Assembly: GCA_946222995.1 (NCBI GenBank)
Contig: CAMIOS010000021.1
Span: 1-40,450 of the forward strand
Direction: 5' to 3'
Length of the DNA: 40,450 bases
Origin: an uncultured Enhydrobacter sp.
GTDB taxonomy: Bacteria; Pseudomonadota; Gammaproteobacteria; Pseudomonadales; Moraxellaceae
Shown here: positions 1 through 9,066 of the stretch, in pieces
Layout of the letters: every line of letters begins with the position of its first letter
Numbering within the stretch: the first letter of the stretch is position 1
Program-made: the position numbers and the translations under genes
The notes under the pieces: generated by a model
The model's database searches: none
The model's input: only the letters and a program-made list of their open reading frames with translations
What the model was told of the DNA's origin: nothing

Positions 1-331
1 TTGCTTAATTCTTTTAGTTTGTCGGGCTTTGCTTATCCCGAGTTCAGGTTAATTACTACAATTATTGACGAAGAATCGACTAGAATAAATAGCGTAAAAG
101 GTAATAAATAGCAGATTTCTATACTTTGCTAAGTTTTCAAATATTGTTAAAATCTTATTATTAATTTGCTGCGATAAATTTACCACCTAGCCAATTTTAC
201 TAATATATCAATGATCTATAAAATTGCTACTCATCAAATGGTGAGTAGGATTTTTTATGTAGATTAATAACTTTTTTTAATTATTTTAAATGATCAATTG
301 CGGTAAGCGTGATTAATATAGGAGCTATTGC
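1..331. other. Intergenic region before the first gene
   Basis: AT-rich stretch with no convincing reading frame. It holds one intrinsic terminator (226-257), presumably ending a plus-strand gene left of the window, and then the leader of the next gene. A Shine-Dalgarno-like AGGAG at 319-323 precedes the ATG at 332. I could not find a well-spaced -35/-10 pair. Confidence 0.6.
226..257 (+). terminator. Intrinsic terminator of an upstream gene outside the window
   Basis: A 7-bp perfect stem (CTACTCA at 227-233 with TGAGTAG at 242-248) encloses an 8-nt loop and is followed by a T-run at 251-256. Confidence 0.7.
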
Positions 332-1678
332 ATGAATGCCAGTACCAATTCAGAACGCCTAAAAAAAGTCATGCGTATTGCGTTGGTTGGGATTCGCCCC
401 GCTGACCAAGTCATGCTAAAAGGCTATTTGCGAATTTTGCTACGCCTTGAAGCAGACCTTGAATGGGTAGCTGCCAATCACCAAGCGGTTGATTTGTTTA
501 TGATTAATAGCGAATTTAATCAGTCTGAGAGCGTACAATGATTGTTGGCATCAAAACCCAATTCTGGGGTGTTGTATATCAGTCGCAATGAAGTGGGAGA
601 TGGGCATTTGGTGGGCAATCAGCTCACTTTACCGTTAAAGGAGCTTGAAGAGCTTAACCAATGGCTGCTACAAAACATCAAAGTACAACCAGGTTTATCT
701 TCCGCTGCGGCTAGCCATACTCACTCTAACACTTCTGCGCAAGCTGTGGCTGCTACTCCATCTGTGCCTGCTAATAGCGTAGCTTCTTCTGTGGCTAGCA
801 GTGCAACAAGTAACTCGCCGCCTACTCGCCAAACACTTGATGATGTGTTTGCTAGCCGAACGGCAGCCATGGCAAGTCCCATTTTGAAAACGTCAAGTCC
901 GATAGCTGCCACTTCTACAAGCGCCGACGCTGTGACCACAAACTTAGCTATCAATAACGCAATGCTTGATCTTATTAAAGTAGTTGCCCAATTACAACGC
1001 CGAGAGGATAAATTATTTAGCTTGCTGAATGCTGCGGGGATAGTGTTGGCGCATATTCATGCCAAACAGCAACGGATTTGGCTTACTAACGATAATATTG
1101 ACTTAAGCCAAAATTTAAAATTACAACCTGCCGGTAATTTTCAGGCGGATCCTACCCAATCAACGGATTTACTGCAATGGCTATGGCAGCAAGCGACCGC
1201 CCAAGCGCCAAAACTCATTGAGGTATTGCGCCCACAACTATCCTATCGTATCACAAGTTGGGTAAAACCCAGCGAAGGGGCGGATCGACATGACCAATTA
1301 AAAATCCAAGCGGTACTAGAAAACCTTGAGGTAACGCTAGCCCAGCTTGCTAGCCTTAGCCAATGCGACCACAATCTCATCAAACGCACGGTGATTGGCC
1401 TAATCTTCGCAGGCACCATGTCACCTAGCGTTTATCAAGACTTACAACAACATCTTGAAAACCTACCAACTGCCCCATCTGCCAACACTTCAACTAAGCC
1501 CAACGAGCCACCTGCCGAAATCTCTCAGCCTATTCAAGGCGCGGCACAGGCAATTCCTACCCCACAACCTACCCAAACCCCACAACATACTGTGGTAACG
1601 CAAGAAGTTGCTAAAAGCACAGGCAATGAGGGTATGCGAGGCTTTTTATCTCGATTACGTAGTAAACTTGGACTATAA
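332..1678 (+). pseudogene. Receiver-like regulatory protein interrupted by one in-frame TGA
   Basis: Two open stretches (332-541 and 542-1678) share a single frame and are separated only by TGA at 539-541. Joined, they give about 448 residues. The N-terminal ~115 residues look like one alpha/beta receiver-type fold: a first strand near MRIALVG, a helix, a strand at AVDLFMIN, then after the stop a strand at GVLYIS and a last helix ending near LNQWL. The stop therefore cuts through a domain. A low-complexity Ser/Ala/Thr linker (about residues 130-200), a middle alpha-helical domain, a Pro/Gln/Thr-rich linker and a basic tail ending RLRSKLGL follow. The start ATG 332 has a good AGGAG. The downstream part has no ATG nearby, only TTG codons at 542 and 545 directly after the stop, so reinitiation is possible but weak. 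The GTPase and roadblock genes downstream suggest a shared signalling role. The family is not recognised. A nonsense mutation, sequencing error or coupled two-gene arrangement are all possible. Confidence 0.7.
539..541 (+). other. In-frame TGA that splits the receiver-like gene
   Basis: The codons around it read CAA TGA TTG TTG. Reading passes without any frame change from residue 69 to the next 378 codons, so one base substitution explains the split. No selenocysteine-insertion-like context was identified. Confidence 0.85.
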
Positions 1679-1824
1679 CCAAAACACTGATGCTCGGTAT
1701 AACCAGCAAATAAATAGAGTATTTTTGTTGATATTTCCCCTAAATTGCTTTAGCACAACTGTTGATTTTGGTGTATCATAGCCAAGTTATTGACTTTTAG
1801 AAATTTGAACATAAGTTTTTTCAA

Positions 1825-2358
1825 ATGCAACGTTTAAAAATCATCTTTAGTGGTCCGATGGGCGCAGGTAAAACCCAAGCTATCGCTAGCCTTTCTGACA
1901 TTCCTGTGGTATCGACCGAGGTTAAAAATACTGATACCCACATCAATGCCAAAGCATTGACCACAGTCGGTATGGATTATGGGGAATTAACCCTTGAAGG
2001 CGGTACCAGCATTGGTCTATACGGCACGCCTGGACAAGAACGTTTTAATTTTATTTGGCCCATTCTATCGCAGGGGGCGTTAGGGGTGATTATCCTTATT
2101 GATCACTCAGCGGCTGACCCGATTGCTGATTTAGCCAATTATTTGGACATATTTAGCAAAATTTATGAGGGACGTATTGTCATAGGTATTAGCCAAGTGG
2201 ATAAAAAGCCTGAGCGGGATTTTGGCATTTATCGAGACTGGCTTGCCGCCCAACAAAAAAATCTGCCGGTCTTCCCCGTTGATATGCGTAAGCGTGAAGA
2301 TGTGTTACTATTGGTAGATACGATTATTGCATCGCTTGAGTTAACCACTCAATCGTAA
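1825..2358 (+). CDS. Ras-like small GTPase (bacterial SR-beta/MglA-type)
   Basis: A 177-residue single-domain P-loop GTPase. Visible motifs are G1/Walker A GPMGAGKT at residues 10-17, G3 GTPGQERF at 67-74 (DxxG replaced by GTPG, as in several bacterial small GTPases), and a non-canonical G4, SQVD at 123-126, where NKxD is expected. Thr46/Thr47 may supply the switch I threonine. It is cytoplasmic, with no membrane segment or lipidation signal. Proteins of this type work with roadblock/LC7 partners, and the next gene encodes one 48 bp downstream. In Myxococcus and Thermus the equivalent MglA/MglB pair sets cell polarity and controls type IV pilus motility. The same role here is an inference. 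The start ATG 1825 lacks a clear Shine-Dalgarno, but the G1 loop sits at the usual distance from it. Confidence 0.85.
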   Translation: MQRLKIIFSGPMGAGKTQAIASLSDIPVVSTEVKNTDTHINAKALTTVGMDYGELTLEGGTSIGLYGTPGQERFNFIWPILSQGALGVIILIDHSAADPIADLANYLDIFSKIYEGRIVIGISQVDKKPERDFGIYRDWLAAQQKNLPVFPVDMRKREDVLLLVDTIIASLELTTQS

Positions 2359-2406
2359 TGCCCTACTTGATGACTTAGTAAAACCTTTATACGATTGGAT
2401 GTCTGC

Positions 2407-2844
2407 ATGAACGATACATTATTTCAAATGGAAAATCGGGTAAAACCGAATGACAAATTCATTAGCTTATCAAATGAAGTGCTGCACGAGCTTATTCACA
2501 CCACCAGTGGCGTGGATGGCGTATTGCTCGCCACAACCGACGGGTTTGAAGTCAATTCTATTTTCCAAAAAACTTATGATGCTGGTAAATTGTCGGCGGT
2601 TGGTAGCTCTATTCTTGCTTTGGTACAGGCTTTAACCAGCGAAGCCCAATTGACGGGCTGTCGCTCGGTGATTTTGGATGCTGAAAATGGTAAAATCATG
2701 ATTAGTGCGGTGCCCAATGAGCATCATCCTATGATTGTGATTGTGGTGACCAAGCAACAAGTGCTACTGGGTCAAATCATGCATGGTATGAATAAAGCCA
2801 TCACCCGTTTGGTTGAACTCGATAAAGAATACCATAACAAGTAA
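2407..2844 (+). CDS. Roadblock/LC7 domain protein
   Basis: About 145 residues with the compact alpha/beta roadblock/LC7 pattern: an N-terminal helix (SNEVLHELIHTTSGVDGVLL), a strand followed by the turn TDGFEV, a long central helix (KLSAVGSSILALVQALTSEA), two strands (SVILDAENGKIMISAVP and HHPMIVIVVTK) and a C-terminal helix. Roadblock proteins typically dimerise and act as GTPase-activating or scaffolding partners of small GTPases, which fits the GTPase gene just upstream. I chose ATG 2407; the frame is open to a TTG at 2395, which would add MDVC. A strong bidirectional terminator follows immediately, so this gene closes the transcription unit. Confidence 0.85.
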   Translation: MNDTLFQMENRVKPNDKFISLSNEVLHELIHTTSGVDGVLLATTDGFEVNSIFQKTYDAGKLSAVGSSILALVQALTSEAQLTGCRSVILDAENGKIMISAVPNEHHPMIVIVVTKQQVLLGQIMHGMNKAITRLVELDKEYHNK

Positions 2845-2854
2845 TAAAGACTAA

Positions 2855-2886
2855 GAAAAAACCGCTGTTAATTCAGCGGTTTTTTA
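2855..2886. terminator. Bidirectional intrinsic terminator between the roadblock gene and glyA
   Basis: A perfect 7-bp stem (ACCGCTG at 2861-2867 with CAGCGGT at 2874-2880) is flanked by an A-run on the left and a T-run on the right. It can terminate both convergent genes. Confidence 0.85.
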
Positions 2887-2903
2887 TGGCGCTAACTAAA
2901 CTT

Positions 2904-4160
2904 TTAAGCCTTGGCTTCGTAGACAGGGAATTTGGCACATATTGCTTTGACTTTTTCTCGTACTTCGCCAATCACTTGTTCATCACCACGGCTATCAAGC
3001 ACATCACAAATCCAATTTGCCAAGTCTTTGACTTCCGCCTCGCCAAAGCCACGCGTGGTCACCGCAGGCGTACCAATACGAATACCTGAAGTGACAAATG
3101 GTGATTTAGGGTCATTCGGTACAGCGTTTTTGTTGACCGTGATATAGGCTTCACCCAGCCATTTATCGGCATCTTTCCCTGTCATTTCTTGCTTAATGAG
3201 GCTAATAAGCATCAAGTGATTTTCGGTACCACCCGACACGATATCATAACCCCGAGATTGAATCACTGCCGCCATCGCTTTGGCGTTTTTGACCACTTGT
3301 TGTTGGTAAGTTTTGAAGTCCTCGCTTAACGCTTCTTTAAAGCAGATAGCTTTTGCTGCAATGGCATGCATTAACGGACCGCCTTGGTTGCCTGGGAAAA
3401 CGGCAGATTGCAGTTTTTTCTCGATTTCCTCGTTGGCTTTTGCCAAAATCAAACCCGAGCGAGGCCCGCGTAAGGTTTTGTGGGTGGTGGTGGTGGTAAC
3501 ATCAGCGATTTGCACGGGATTTGGGTATATGCCTGCGGCTACCAGCCCCGCCACGTGTGCCATGTCGACCATCAAATAAGCGCCGACGCTGTCAGCGATA
3601 TCACGGAATTTTTGCCAGTCCATGATTTGTGAGTAGGCAGAAAAACCTGCGATAATCATTTTTGGTTGATGTTCTTTGGCAAGACGAGCCACTTCATCAT
3701 AATCGACTAAACCATTTTCATCAATGCCATAATGTACCGCATTGTAGGTTTTACCCGAAAAGTTTACACTGGCACCATGCGTCAAGTGTCCACCCTCGGC
3801 AAGGTTCATACCAAGTACGGTATCGCCCGCTTTTAGCAACGCTAAAAATACGGCACTGTTGGCCTGGCTACCGGCGTGCGGTTGCACATTCGCATAATCT
3901 GCCCCGAAAAGTTGTTTGGCACGGTCAATCGCGAGTTGCTCGACCACGTCCACATACTCACATCCGCCGTAGTAGCGTTTGCCGGGATAACCTTCGGCAT
4001 ATTTATTAGTCAATTGGCTGCCTTGGGCTTCCATGACCGCTGGTGAGCAATAGTTTTCTGAGGCGATTAATTCGATATGGTCTTCTTGACGGCGTGCTTC
4101 GTCGTCCATCGCTTTGGCAAGTTCTGGGTCAAACTGATGAATGTCGATATTTTTAAACAT
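2904..4160 (-). CDS. glyA: Serine hydroxymethyltransferase
   Basis: A 418-residue PLP enzyme of the usual SHMT length. It interconverts serine plus tetrahydrofolate with glycine plus 5,10-methylene-THF in the cytoplasm, feeding one-carbon metabolism. The PLP lysine is K227 in VTTTTHKTLRG. Other family hallmarks are LIASENYCSPAV near the N-terminus, the YPGKRYYGG loop, and the VDMAHVAGL strand carrying the cofactor-binding Asp. The start is secure: an AGGAG lies 8 nt upstream of the ATG on the minus strand. The 168-bp gap to ubiC shows no evident glycine riboswitch. It is transcribed alone and ends at the shared terminator. Confidence 0.98.
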   Translation of the reverse strand: MFKNIDIHQFDPELAKAMDDEARRQEDHIELIASENYCSPAVMEAQGSQLTNKYAEGYPGKRYYGGCEYVDVVEQLAIDRAKQLFGADYANVQPHAGSQANSAVFLALLKAGDTVLGMNLAEGGHLTHGASVNFSGKTYNAVHYGIDENGLVDYDEVARLAKEHQPKMIIAGFSAYSQIMDWQKFRDIADSVGAYLMVDMAHVAGLVAAGIYPNPVQIADVTTTTTHKTLRGPRSGLILAKANEEIEKKLQSAVFPGNQGGPLMHAIAAKAICFKEALSEDFKTYQQQVVKNAKAMAAVIQSRGYDIVSGGTENHLMLISLIKQEMTGKDADKWLGEAYITVNKNAVPNDPKSPFVTSGIRIGTPAVTTRGFGEAEVKDLANWICDVLDSRGDEQVIGEVREKVKAICAKFPVYEAKA

Positions 4161-4328
4161 TGTAATTCTCCTTGAGCGCGTGGCAGTCTAAAAAATATAA
4201 AACTTGTCTAAAATACAAAAAACGCCCGTTAGTTTAGCATGGATTTATGGTTAAATAATCCCAAAAAACGCAAAATTAACGCAAATTTTAGTGCTAAAGT
4301 CAGCGCTACCAATATGAGCTCATCTGTT

Positions 4329-4847
4329 TTAGCCTAACTTATAAGTAATATCATCTTCAAACGCCGGTAAAAATGTCTCGCTTATCAAAAATTTACGCCC
4401 TTGCCAACTGTATAGGCTCACGCGTTGCCAACCCTTTGGCGTATAATCGATCCATCGCTGTGTTAGTTGCGCCCCACCTCGCCCGAACATGACATAGCCA
4501 ATCGGCATTTTGCCAAGTCGTGTCAGTTTTTTAGCATTGCCTGTCAAGCTTGCAAACGGAAAAACCGAACAAGCCGACACCCACGCTTCACCGTCTGGCT
4601 CACCATACAGCAAGGCTTCACGCACCCAAGCTGAATGGGGGCGATTTTGGTTAAAATTTAGCAATTGAATTTCATCTTTAGTTAAAACTTTTCGCCCTTC
4701 AAACTGCGGTAAAACCCGTAATTTTTGTTTCGATATCGCTTCAAATTTTGCGGTCAGTGAGCCGGTCGCTATGAGCCAATCAAGTAATATGGGGTTGGGT
4801 CGTTGACAGGTTAAAAATACGATTTTATCAGTCATTGGCTGGCTCAT
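4329..4847 (-). CDS. ubiC: Chorismate pyruvate-lyase UbiC
   Basis: 172 residues, the usual UbiC size. It converts chorismate to 4-hydroxybenzoate and pyruvate, the first committed step of ubiquinone synthesis, in the cytoplasm. Matching features are the N-terminal DWLIATGSLTAKFE, the WVREALLY segment with the substrate-binding Arg, LGKMPIGYVMF, and the C-terminal ISETFLPAF carrying the conserved Glu. The first ATG lies inside the 3' end of the upstream acyltransferase gene (a 20-bp overlap), and an internal ATG at 4835 is possible. Neither has a clear ribosome binding site, so translation is probably coupled to the upstream gene. ubiA, its usual partner, is not in the window. Confidence 0.9.
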   Translation of the reverse strand: MSQPMTDKIVFLTCQRPNPILLDWLIATGSLTAKFEAISKQKLRVLPQFEGRKVLTKDEIQLLNFNQNRPHSAWVREALLYGEPDGEAWVSACSVFPFASLTGNAKKLTRLGKMPIGYVMFGRGGAQLTQRWIDYTPKGWQRVSLYSWQGRKFLISETFLPAFEDDITYKLG

Positions 4848-6027
4848 TTGGCTGATTAGCTAACATTAAACTATCAAGATAACCTTGATTAAAAGGCATG
4901 ACGGATAAGGCATCTTGATAATAATTACGCACCGCTTGACGTTCTTGTTCACAAAAATTGGCAATCGCAGGTTCAAAACCTTGGTCATACACTTGGTGCA
5001 ATGAATAGCTAAGGGTGGGCATAAAGCCGCGAATGAGCTTATGCTCGCCTTGCGTGCCTGGGTCAAATTCCACTAAACCCTGTTGAATGGCAAATTCAAT
5101 GCCTTGGTAATAACACAGCTCAAAATGCAAACTATCATATTCAGCAAGGCAGCCCCAATATCGCCCGTATAACGTTTTGTTATCATAAAAAAACAAGGCA
5201 CAAGCGACAATTTCATCCTGTTCATCTAAGGCTTGAGCCAACATCAAATTATCGGTCATGGTTTTGCCGATTTGCTCAAAAAAATCGAGTGTTAAATATG
5301 GCTGTCGCCCCCGTACCAAATAGGTCATCGCATAACATTGATAAAAAATATGCCATTCGTCATCTGTGATAGCTTTTCCCAATTTAATACAAGTGGTTAA
5401 ACCTTGTTTGGCGACTTTTTGGCGTTCAACTTTGATAGACTTGCGTTTTTTGGCCGTTAAAATGGCTAAAAAATCGTAAAAATTGACAAACTTTTCCCCA
5501 TTTTTATCACGATTAAACCAACGAAATTGACAACCCAAGCGCAATAAATGTTCGTCTGCATCTAATTTAACCAAAGTTTTTGGCAAAAATAAGCCATGCC
5601 ATGTGGATGCTTTGACCTGTTTTGCCACTTCATCAACCGCTTGGGTTAACACTTGCCATAACTTAGGGGTTAATCTCTGTCCCTCTGCTAACCACACGCG
5701 CCCGCCTGTCACAGGGGTAAACGGCACACTGGTGACCAATCTTGGATAATAGGCTTTAGCGTAGCGGTGGTATGCTTCTGCCCATGCATGATCAAACACA
5801 TACTCGCCTTGGTGATGGTCTTTGACAAATAGCGGCATAGCGGTAATTGGTTTGCCATCGGCGCTGACAACCACAAACAAGGTCATCCAATCGCTCCCCT
5901 CACCAATCGCTTGGCTATCTATCAAGGCTTGCCAATAGGCAAACTGCATAAATGGTGTATCGGACATTTGCCAGTCGGCTTGGGCTTGCCAGCTTAGGTC
6001 TTGATAAAAATTAACTTGATAATCCAT
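4828..6027 (-). CDS. FemAB-like N-acyltransferase (COG3146/DUF482 family)
   Basis: About 399 residues. The pattern matches the predicted acyltransferase family annotated as peptidogalycan biosynthesis/recognition: an N-terminal domain with PFMQFAYWQAL and the tract PVTGGRVW, a basic KKRKSIKVERQKV segment, and a C-terminal GNAT-like half with LYGRYWG and the conserved FDPGTQGEHKLIRGF. The substrate is unknown for the family. I chose ATG 6027 because AAGGG lies 7 nt upstream; the ATG at 6033 is too close to it. The gene overlaps ubiC and heads a two-gene unit, divergent from rluE. Confidence 0.8.
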   Translation of the reverse strand: MDYQVNFYQDLSWQAQADWQMSDTPFMQFAYWQALIDSQAIGEGSDWMTLFVVVSADGKPITAMPLFVKDHHQGEYVFDHAWAEAYHRYAKAYYPRLVTSVPFTPVTGGRVWLAEGQRLTPKLWQVLTQAVDEVAKQVKASTWHGLFLPKTLVKLDADEHLLRLGCQFRWFNRDKNGEKFVNFYDFLAILTAKKRKSIKVERQKVAKQGLTTCIKLGKAITDDEWHIFYQCYAMTYLVRGRQPYLTLDFFEQIGKTMTDNLMLAQALDEQDEIVACALFFYDNKTLYGRYWGCLAEYDSLHFELCYYQGIEFAIQQGLVEFDPGTQGEHKLIRGFMPTLSYSLHQVYDQGFEPAIANFCEQERQAVRNYYQDALSVMPFNQGYLDSLMLANQPNEPAND

Positions 6028-6176
6028 AACCATACCCTTATTTTTTTACTCAGTATAACCGTTAATGCTTGATGAAAAAAATGGCTTTATCGTTGCAACA
6101 TTTTATTTATTCAATTTTAACCTACGCTTTTTGCTAAAATAACGCTTTTTCTTACTAGACGCTGGCGACATACAAT

Positions 6177-6926
6177 ATGGCAAAGTTAATTTTATTTAAC
6201 AAACCCTTTGGCGTACTCAGCCAATTTCGCACGGACGATAACAATGATTTTGCCACGTTAAGCGATTATTTTAATGATAAACGCTTGCGAGTGGCGGGGC
6301 GACTTGATGCCACGTCCGAAGGGCTATTACTACTCACCGATGACGGTCACGTCAATCAAGCCTTAACGCACCCGCCCACCACGCCCAACCATAAAAAACA
6401 AGGCAAAACCTACTGGGTACAACTTGACGGCACCGCGACTGACGAGCAAATCGAGCGACTGCGACAAGGGGTGGTTCTTAAAGACGGCTTGACCCTACCT
6501 GCCATTGTCGAGCGATTGCCTGATAATACCCATGACACACTTTGGCAAGCGCCTGATGGTATCGCTAAACGCAAAATTACCAGTTGGCTATCAATCACTA
6601 TTGTCGAGGGTAAAAACCGCCAAGTCAGACGTATGACTGCCCATGTCGGCTTGCCGTGTTTACGGTTGGTGCGAATTGCATCAAGTGGGTTTGAACTTGG
6701 CAAATTAGCAGTTGGTGAATATCGCGAAATGGTATTAGACAAAGCAGATTTATTGCGCTTAGGCGTAAAATGTCAGCCATTGGTTAACATGCCTTTGATT
6801 AACACTTTGTCAAACCCTGTGCCAAAAAACGCAAAACAACCACAAAAAAATGTGACTAAACCGCTAAAACTACCGAAAATTAAACGGGATTTTTTGGGCA
6901 AAAATCCCCGAAAAAGTGACAATTGA
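6177..6926 (+). CDS. rluE: 23S rRNA pseudouridine synthase, RluE type
   Basis: 249 residues of the RsuA/RluE subfamily. These enzymes isomerise uridine to pseudouridine; RluE modifies U2457 of E. coli 23S rRNA. The catalytic Asp is in VAGRLDATSEGLLLLTDDG, followed by the family motifs KTYWVQLDG and EGKNRQVRRMTAHVG with LRLVRIASS. There is no N-terminal S4 domain, as expected for RluE. A basic low-complexity tail of about 45 residues (Lys, Asn, Pro, Gln) extends beyond the catalytic domain and could add RNA affinity (inference). Only a weak ribosome binding site is visible. Its stop overlaps a possible TTG start of the next gene, so co-transcription is likely. Confidence 0.9.
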   Translation: MAKLILFNKPFGVLSQFRTDDNNDFATLSDYFNDKRLRVAGRLDATSEGLLLLTDDGHVNQALTHPPTTPNHKKQGKTYWVQLDGTATDEQIERLRQGVVLKDGLTLPAIVERLPDNTHDTLWQAPDGIAKRKITSWLSITIVEGKNRQVRRMTAHVGLPCLRLVRIASSGFELGKLAVGEYREMVLDKADLLRLGVKCQPLVNMPLINTLSNPVPKNAKQPQKNVTKPLKLPKIKRDFLGKNPRKSDN

Positions 6927-6952
6927 TAATAAACACGTTGGGGCACTCGCGT

Positions 6953-7675
6953 ATGATTAAAAACTTTTTCCATTATTTTCACAGTCGTCCACGGCTATTG
7001 ATTGGCATTGCGGTGGGGATTTTGGTGTATTTAGGATTAGACCCATTGGCAGATTCACTTGAGTTTTTGCCGTTTGCTAAAGCCTATGGTGAAATGAAAT
7101 CTGTCACGCATTTATTGGTGGCGTGGAATATTGGCGTATGGACATTTCTTGGTTTGGTTTTTTATATGATGTATCAAGCTGATAGTAAAGGGATTTTGCA
7201 GCGGGCTCATGCTGAAGACGAAGGCACAGGCTTGATGATTTTGCTGGTGTTTGTGACCGCGGTGGTCAGTGTGGTCGCGATCGTACAAGAGCTTGGTGTC
7301 AGTAAAGATGCCAAAGGACTTATCATGGCGTTTCATTTAGGCTTAACGTTTTTAACGATTTTGACCGCTTGGCTCTTTATTCATATACTATTTGCCTTAC
7401 ATTACACCCATACTTATTTTTTGGTAAAAGAGAAAAAAGACATCGAAACCCTCGATTTTCCTAACGATAAAAATGACCAAGAGGCGCCAAACTATTGGGA
7501 TTTTTTATATTTTTCACTGATTATCGGCACCTCGGGTCAAACCGCAGACGTTGCCTTTAATAGTACCAAAAGCCGCCAGCTGGGGTCTTTACACTGTGTC
7601 TTGGCGTTTTTCTTTAATGCCTCTGTGTTGGCTTTACTAATTAACATGGCCTCAGGCTTGATGGGCGATGGCTAA
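6953..7675 (+). CDS. DUF1345 integral membrane protein
   Basis: About 240 residues with five or more hydrophobic segments: LLIGIAVGILVYLGL, LLVAWNIGVWTFLGLVFYMM, GLMILLVFVTAVVSVVAIV, LTFLTILTAWLFIHILFALH, and a last one near LAFFFNASVLALLINM. The tract NYWDFLYFSLIIGTSGQTAD before the last helix is the characteristic conserved DUF1345 signature. The function of the family is unknown; it is an inner-membrane protein. I chose ATG 6953; the frame is open to a TTG at 6923 that overlaps the rluE stop codon. It is probably co-transcribed with rluE. Confidence 0.85.
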   Translation: MIKNFFHYFHSRPRLLIGIAVGILVYLGLDPLADSLEFLPFAKAYGEMKSVTHLLVAWNIGVWTFLGLVFYMMYQADSKGILQRAHAEDEGTGLMILLVFVTAVVSVVAIVQELGVSKDAKGLIMAFHLGLTFLTILTAWLFIHILFALHYTHTYFLVKEKKDIETLDFPNDKNDQEAPNYWDFLYFSLIIGTSGQTADVAFNSTKSRQLGSLHCVLAFFFNASVLALLINMASGLMGDG

Positions 7676-7762
7676 AAAGTTAAAGGGCGACTGGGTTGAG
7701 ATAAGTAATTGAAAACCTTACAATACCGAGAACGATTTTTTAATAATGAAGTGAGAAACTGC

Positions 7763-9064
7763 GTGGCGACACAACCCGATAGCACTCAACCTAATCAACC
7801 CTTTGATCACTTAAAAAACCAAGCCAAATCTACGTTCAAACCCGTATCAAAAATAATGGCAGAAGCCGAAATTAGCGTGCCTAAAACCTTTGACGATGAC
7901 ACGCCCATTACGTTTGACAAAGCGGATAAAAACCATTCAGTTGGTATTGTCACGCCACAAAAAATCCATTTTGATACGCCTTTAACCTTAGAATGTAACC
8001 GCACCTTGCCAAGTTTTGATTTAATGGTCGAAACATATGGCGAACTTAATGCCGATAAAAGTAACGCTGTACTGATTTGTCATGCGTTATCGGGCAGTCA
8101 CCACGCCGCGGGCTACCACTCAAAAGCGGATAAAAAAGCCGGTTGGTGGGATAACTTTATCGGCAAAGGCAAGCCGATTGATACCGAACGATTTTTTGTG
8201 GTGTGTCTAAATAATATCGGCTCTTGCTATGGCTCGACAGGTCCGACCAGCACAAATCCAGAAACAGGCAAGCCCTATGCGTCTGACTTTCCACTCGTGA
8301 CCATCAAAGATTGGGTAAAAACCCAAGTCATGCTTGCCGACTATTTGGGCATTGATATCTGGCATGCCGTGGTCGGTGGCTCGATGGGCGGGATGCAGGC
8401 ATTACAATGGTCGATTGACCACCCCAACCGCCTAAAAAAATGCGTAATTATCGCAAGCACCCCCAAGCTATCCGCCCAAAATATCGCCTTTAACGAAGTC
8501 GCTCGCCAGTCGATTTTATCCGACCCTGATTTTTGTGAAGGTCGCTATCTTGAACAAGGTAAAATCCCCAAACGCGGTTTAATCCTCGCGCGCATGGTCG
8601 GGCATATCACCTATTTGACGGATGAAGCGATGCGGGTGAAGTTTGGGCGTGACCTTAAAGCGGGCAAGCTGATGTTTAATTATGACGTGGAGTTTCAAGT
8701 CGAAAGCTATCTGCGTTATCAAGGTGAGCAGTTTAGCGAACGCTTTGATGCCAATACCTATTTGTTGATGACGAAGGCGCTTGATTATTTTGATCCTACT
8801 CGTGATTTTATTAATGATAAAAATTTAACGGATGGTAAGGCGTTGCAGTTGGCATTGGCGCACACGCAATGTCAGTTTTTGGTGGTATCGTTTACCACGG
8901 ATTGGCGGTTTGCACCCGAGCGTAGCCAAGAGATTGTCGATGCGTTAATTGCCAATGCCAAGCCTGTCAGTTATGTGAATATTGATGCACCTTACGGACA
9001 TGATTCGTTTTTGTTTGATATTCCGCTGTATAATCAAGCGGTTAGGAATTTTTTAACCGCTTAA
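7763..9064 (+). CDS. metX: Homoserine O-acetyltransferase (or succinyltransferase) MetX
   Basis: An alpha/beta-hydrolase-fold acyltransferase that activates homoserine for methionine synthesis. The nucleophile elbow is GGSMGGMQALQW. The C-terminal part carries TDWRFAPERSQ with the triad Asp and APYGHDSF with the catalytic His. CHALSGSHHAAGYHS and NNIGSCYGSTGPTS are strong family signatures. Homology to MetX begins near SVGIVTPQ, so the N-terminus is uncertain: TTG 7709, GTG 7763 (chosen for an upstream GAAGTGAG) and ATG 7856 are all in frame. The stretch before the domain is polar and looks unstructured. Whether the donor is acetyl-CoA or succinyl-CoA cannot be read from sequence alone. metW follows after an intervening reverse-strand gene. 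Confidence 0.93.
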   Translation: MATQPDSTQPNQPFDHLKNQAKSTFKPVSKIMAEAEISVPKTFDDDTPITFDKADKNHSVGIVTPQKIHFDTPLTLECNRTLPSFDLMVETYGELNADKSNAVLICHALSGSHHAAGYHSKADKKAGWWDNFIGKGKPIDTERFFVVCLNNIGSCYGSTGPTSTNPETGKPYASDFPLVTIKDWVKTQVMLADYLGIDIWHAVVGGSMGGMQALQWSIDHPNRLKKCVIIASTPKLSAQNIAFNEVARQSILSDPDFCEGRYLEQGKIPKRGLILARMVGHITYLTDEAMRVKFGRDLKAGKLMFNYDVEFQVESYLRYQGEQFSERFDANTYLLMTKALDYFDPTRDFINDKNLTDGKALQLALAHTQCQFLVVSFTTDWRFAPERSQEIVDALIANAKPVSYVNIDAPYGHDSFLFDIPLYNQAVRNFLTA

Positions 9065-9066
9065 AG

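Noticed and set aside
539..541. TGA as a selenocysteine codon
   Set aside because: No recognisable SECIS-like hairpin right after it by eye, no selenocysteine genes in the window, and the family is not a known selenoprotein.
721..954. Minus-strand open frame opposite the Ala/Ser-rich linker of the split receiver-like gene
   Set aside because: Arises from low-complexity codons of the linker; Val/Ala-rich with no start signal.
3662..4009. Plus-strand frame of 115 codons within glyA
   Set aside because: Antisense to a certain glyA; His/Cys-rich composition typical of a shadow frame.
4161..4328. Glycine riboswitch before glyA
   Set aside because: The leader side shows no tandem-aptamer-like structure and too little room before the glyA start.
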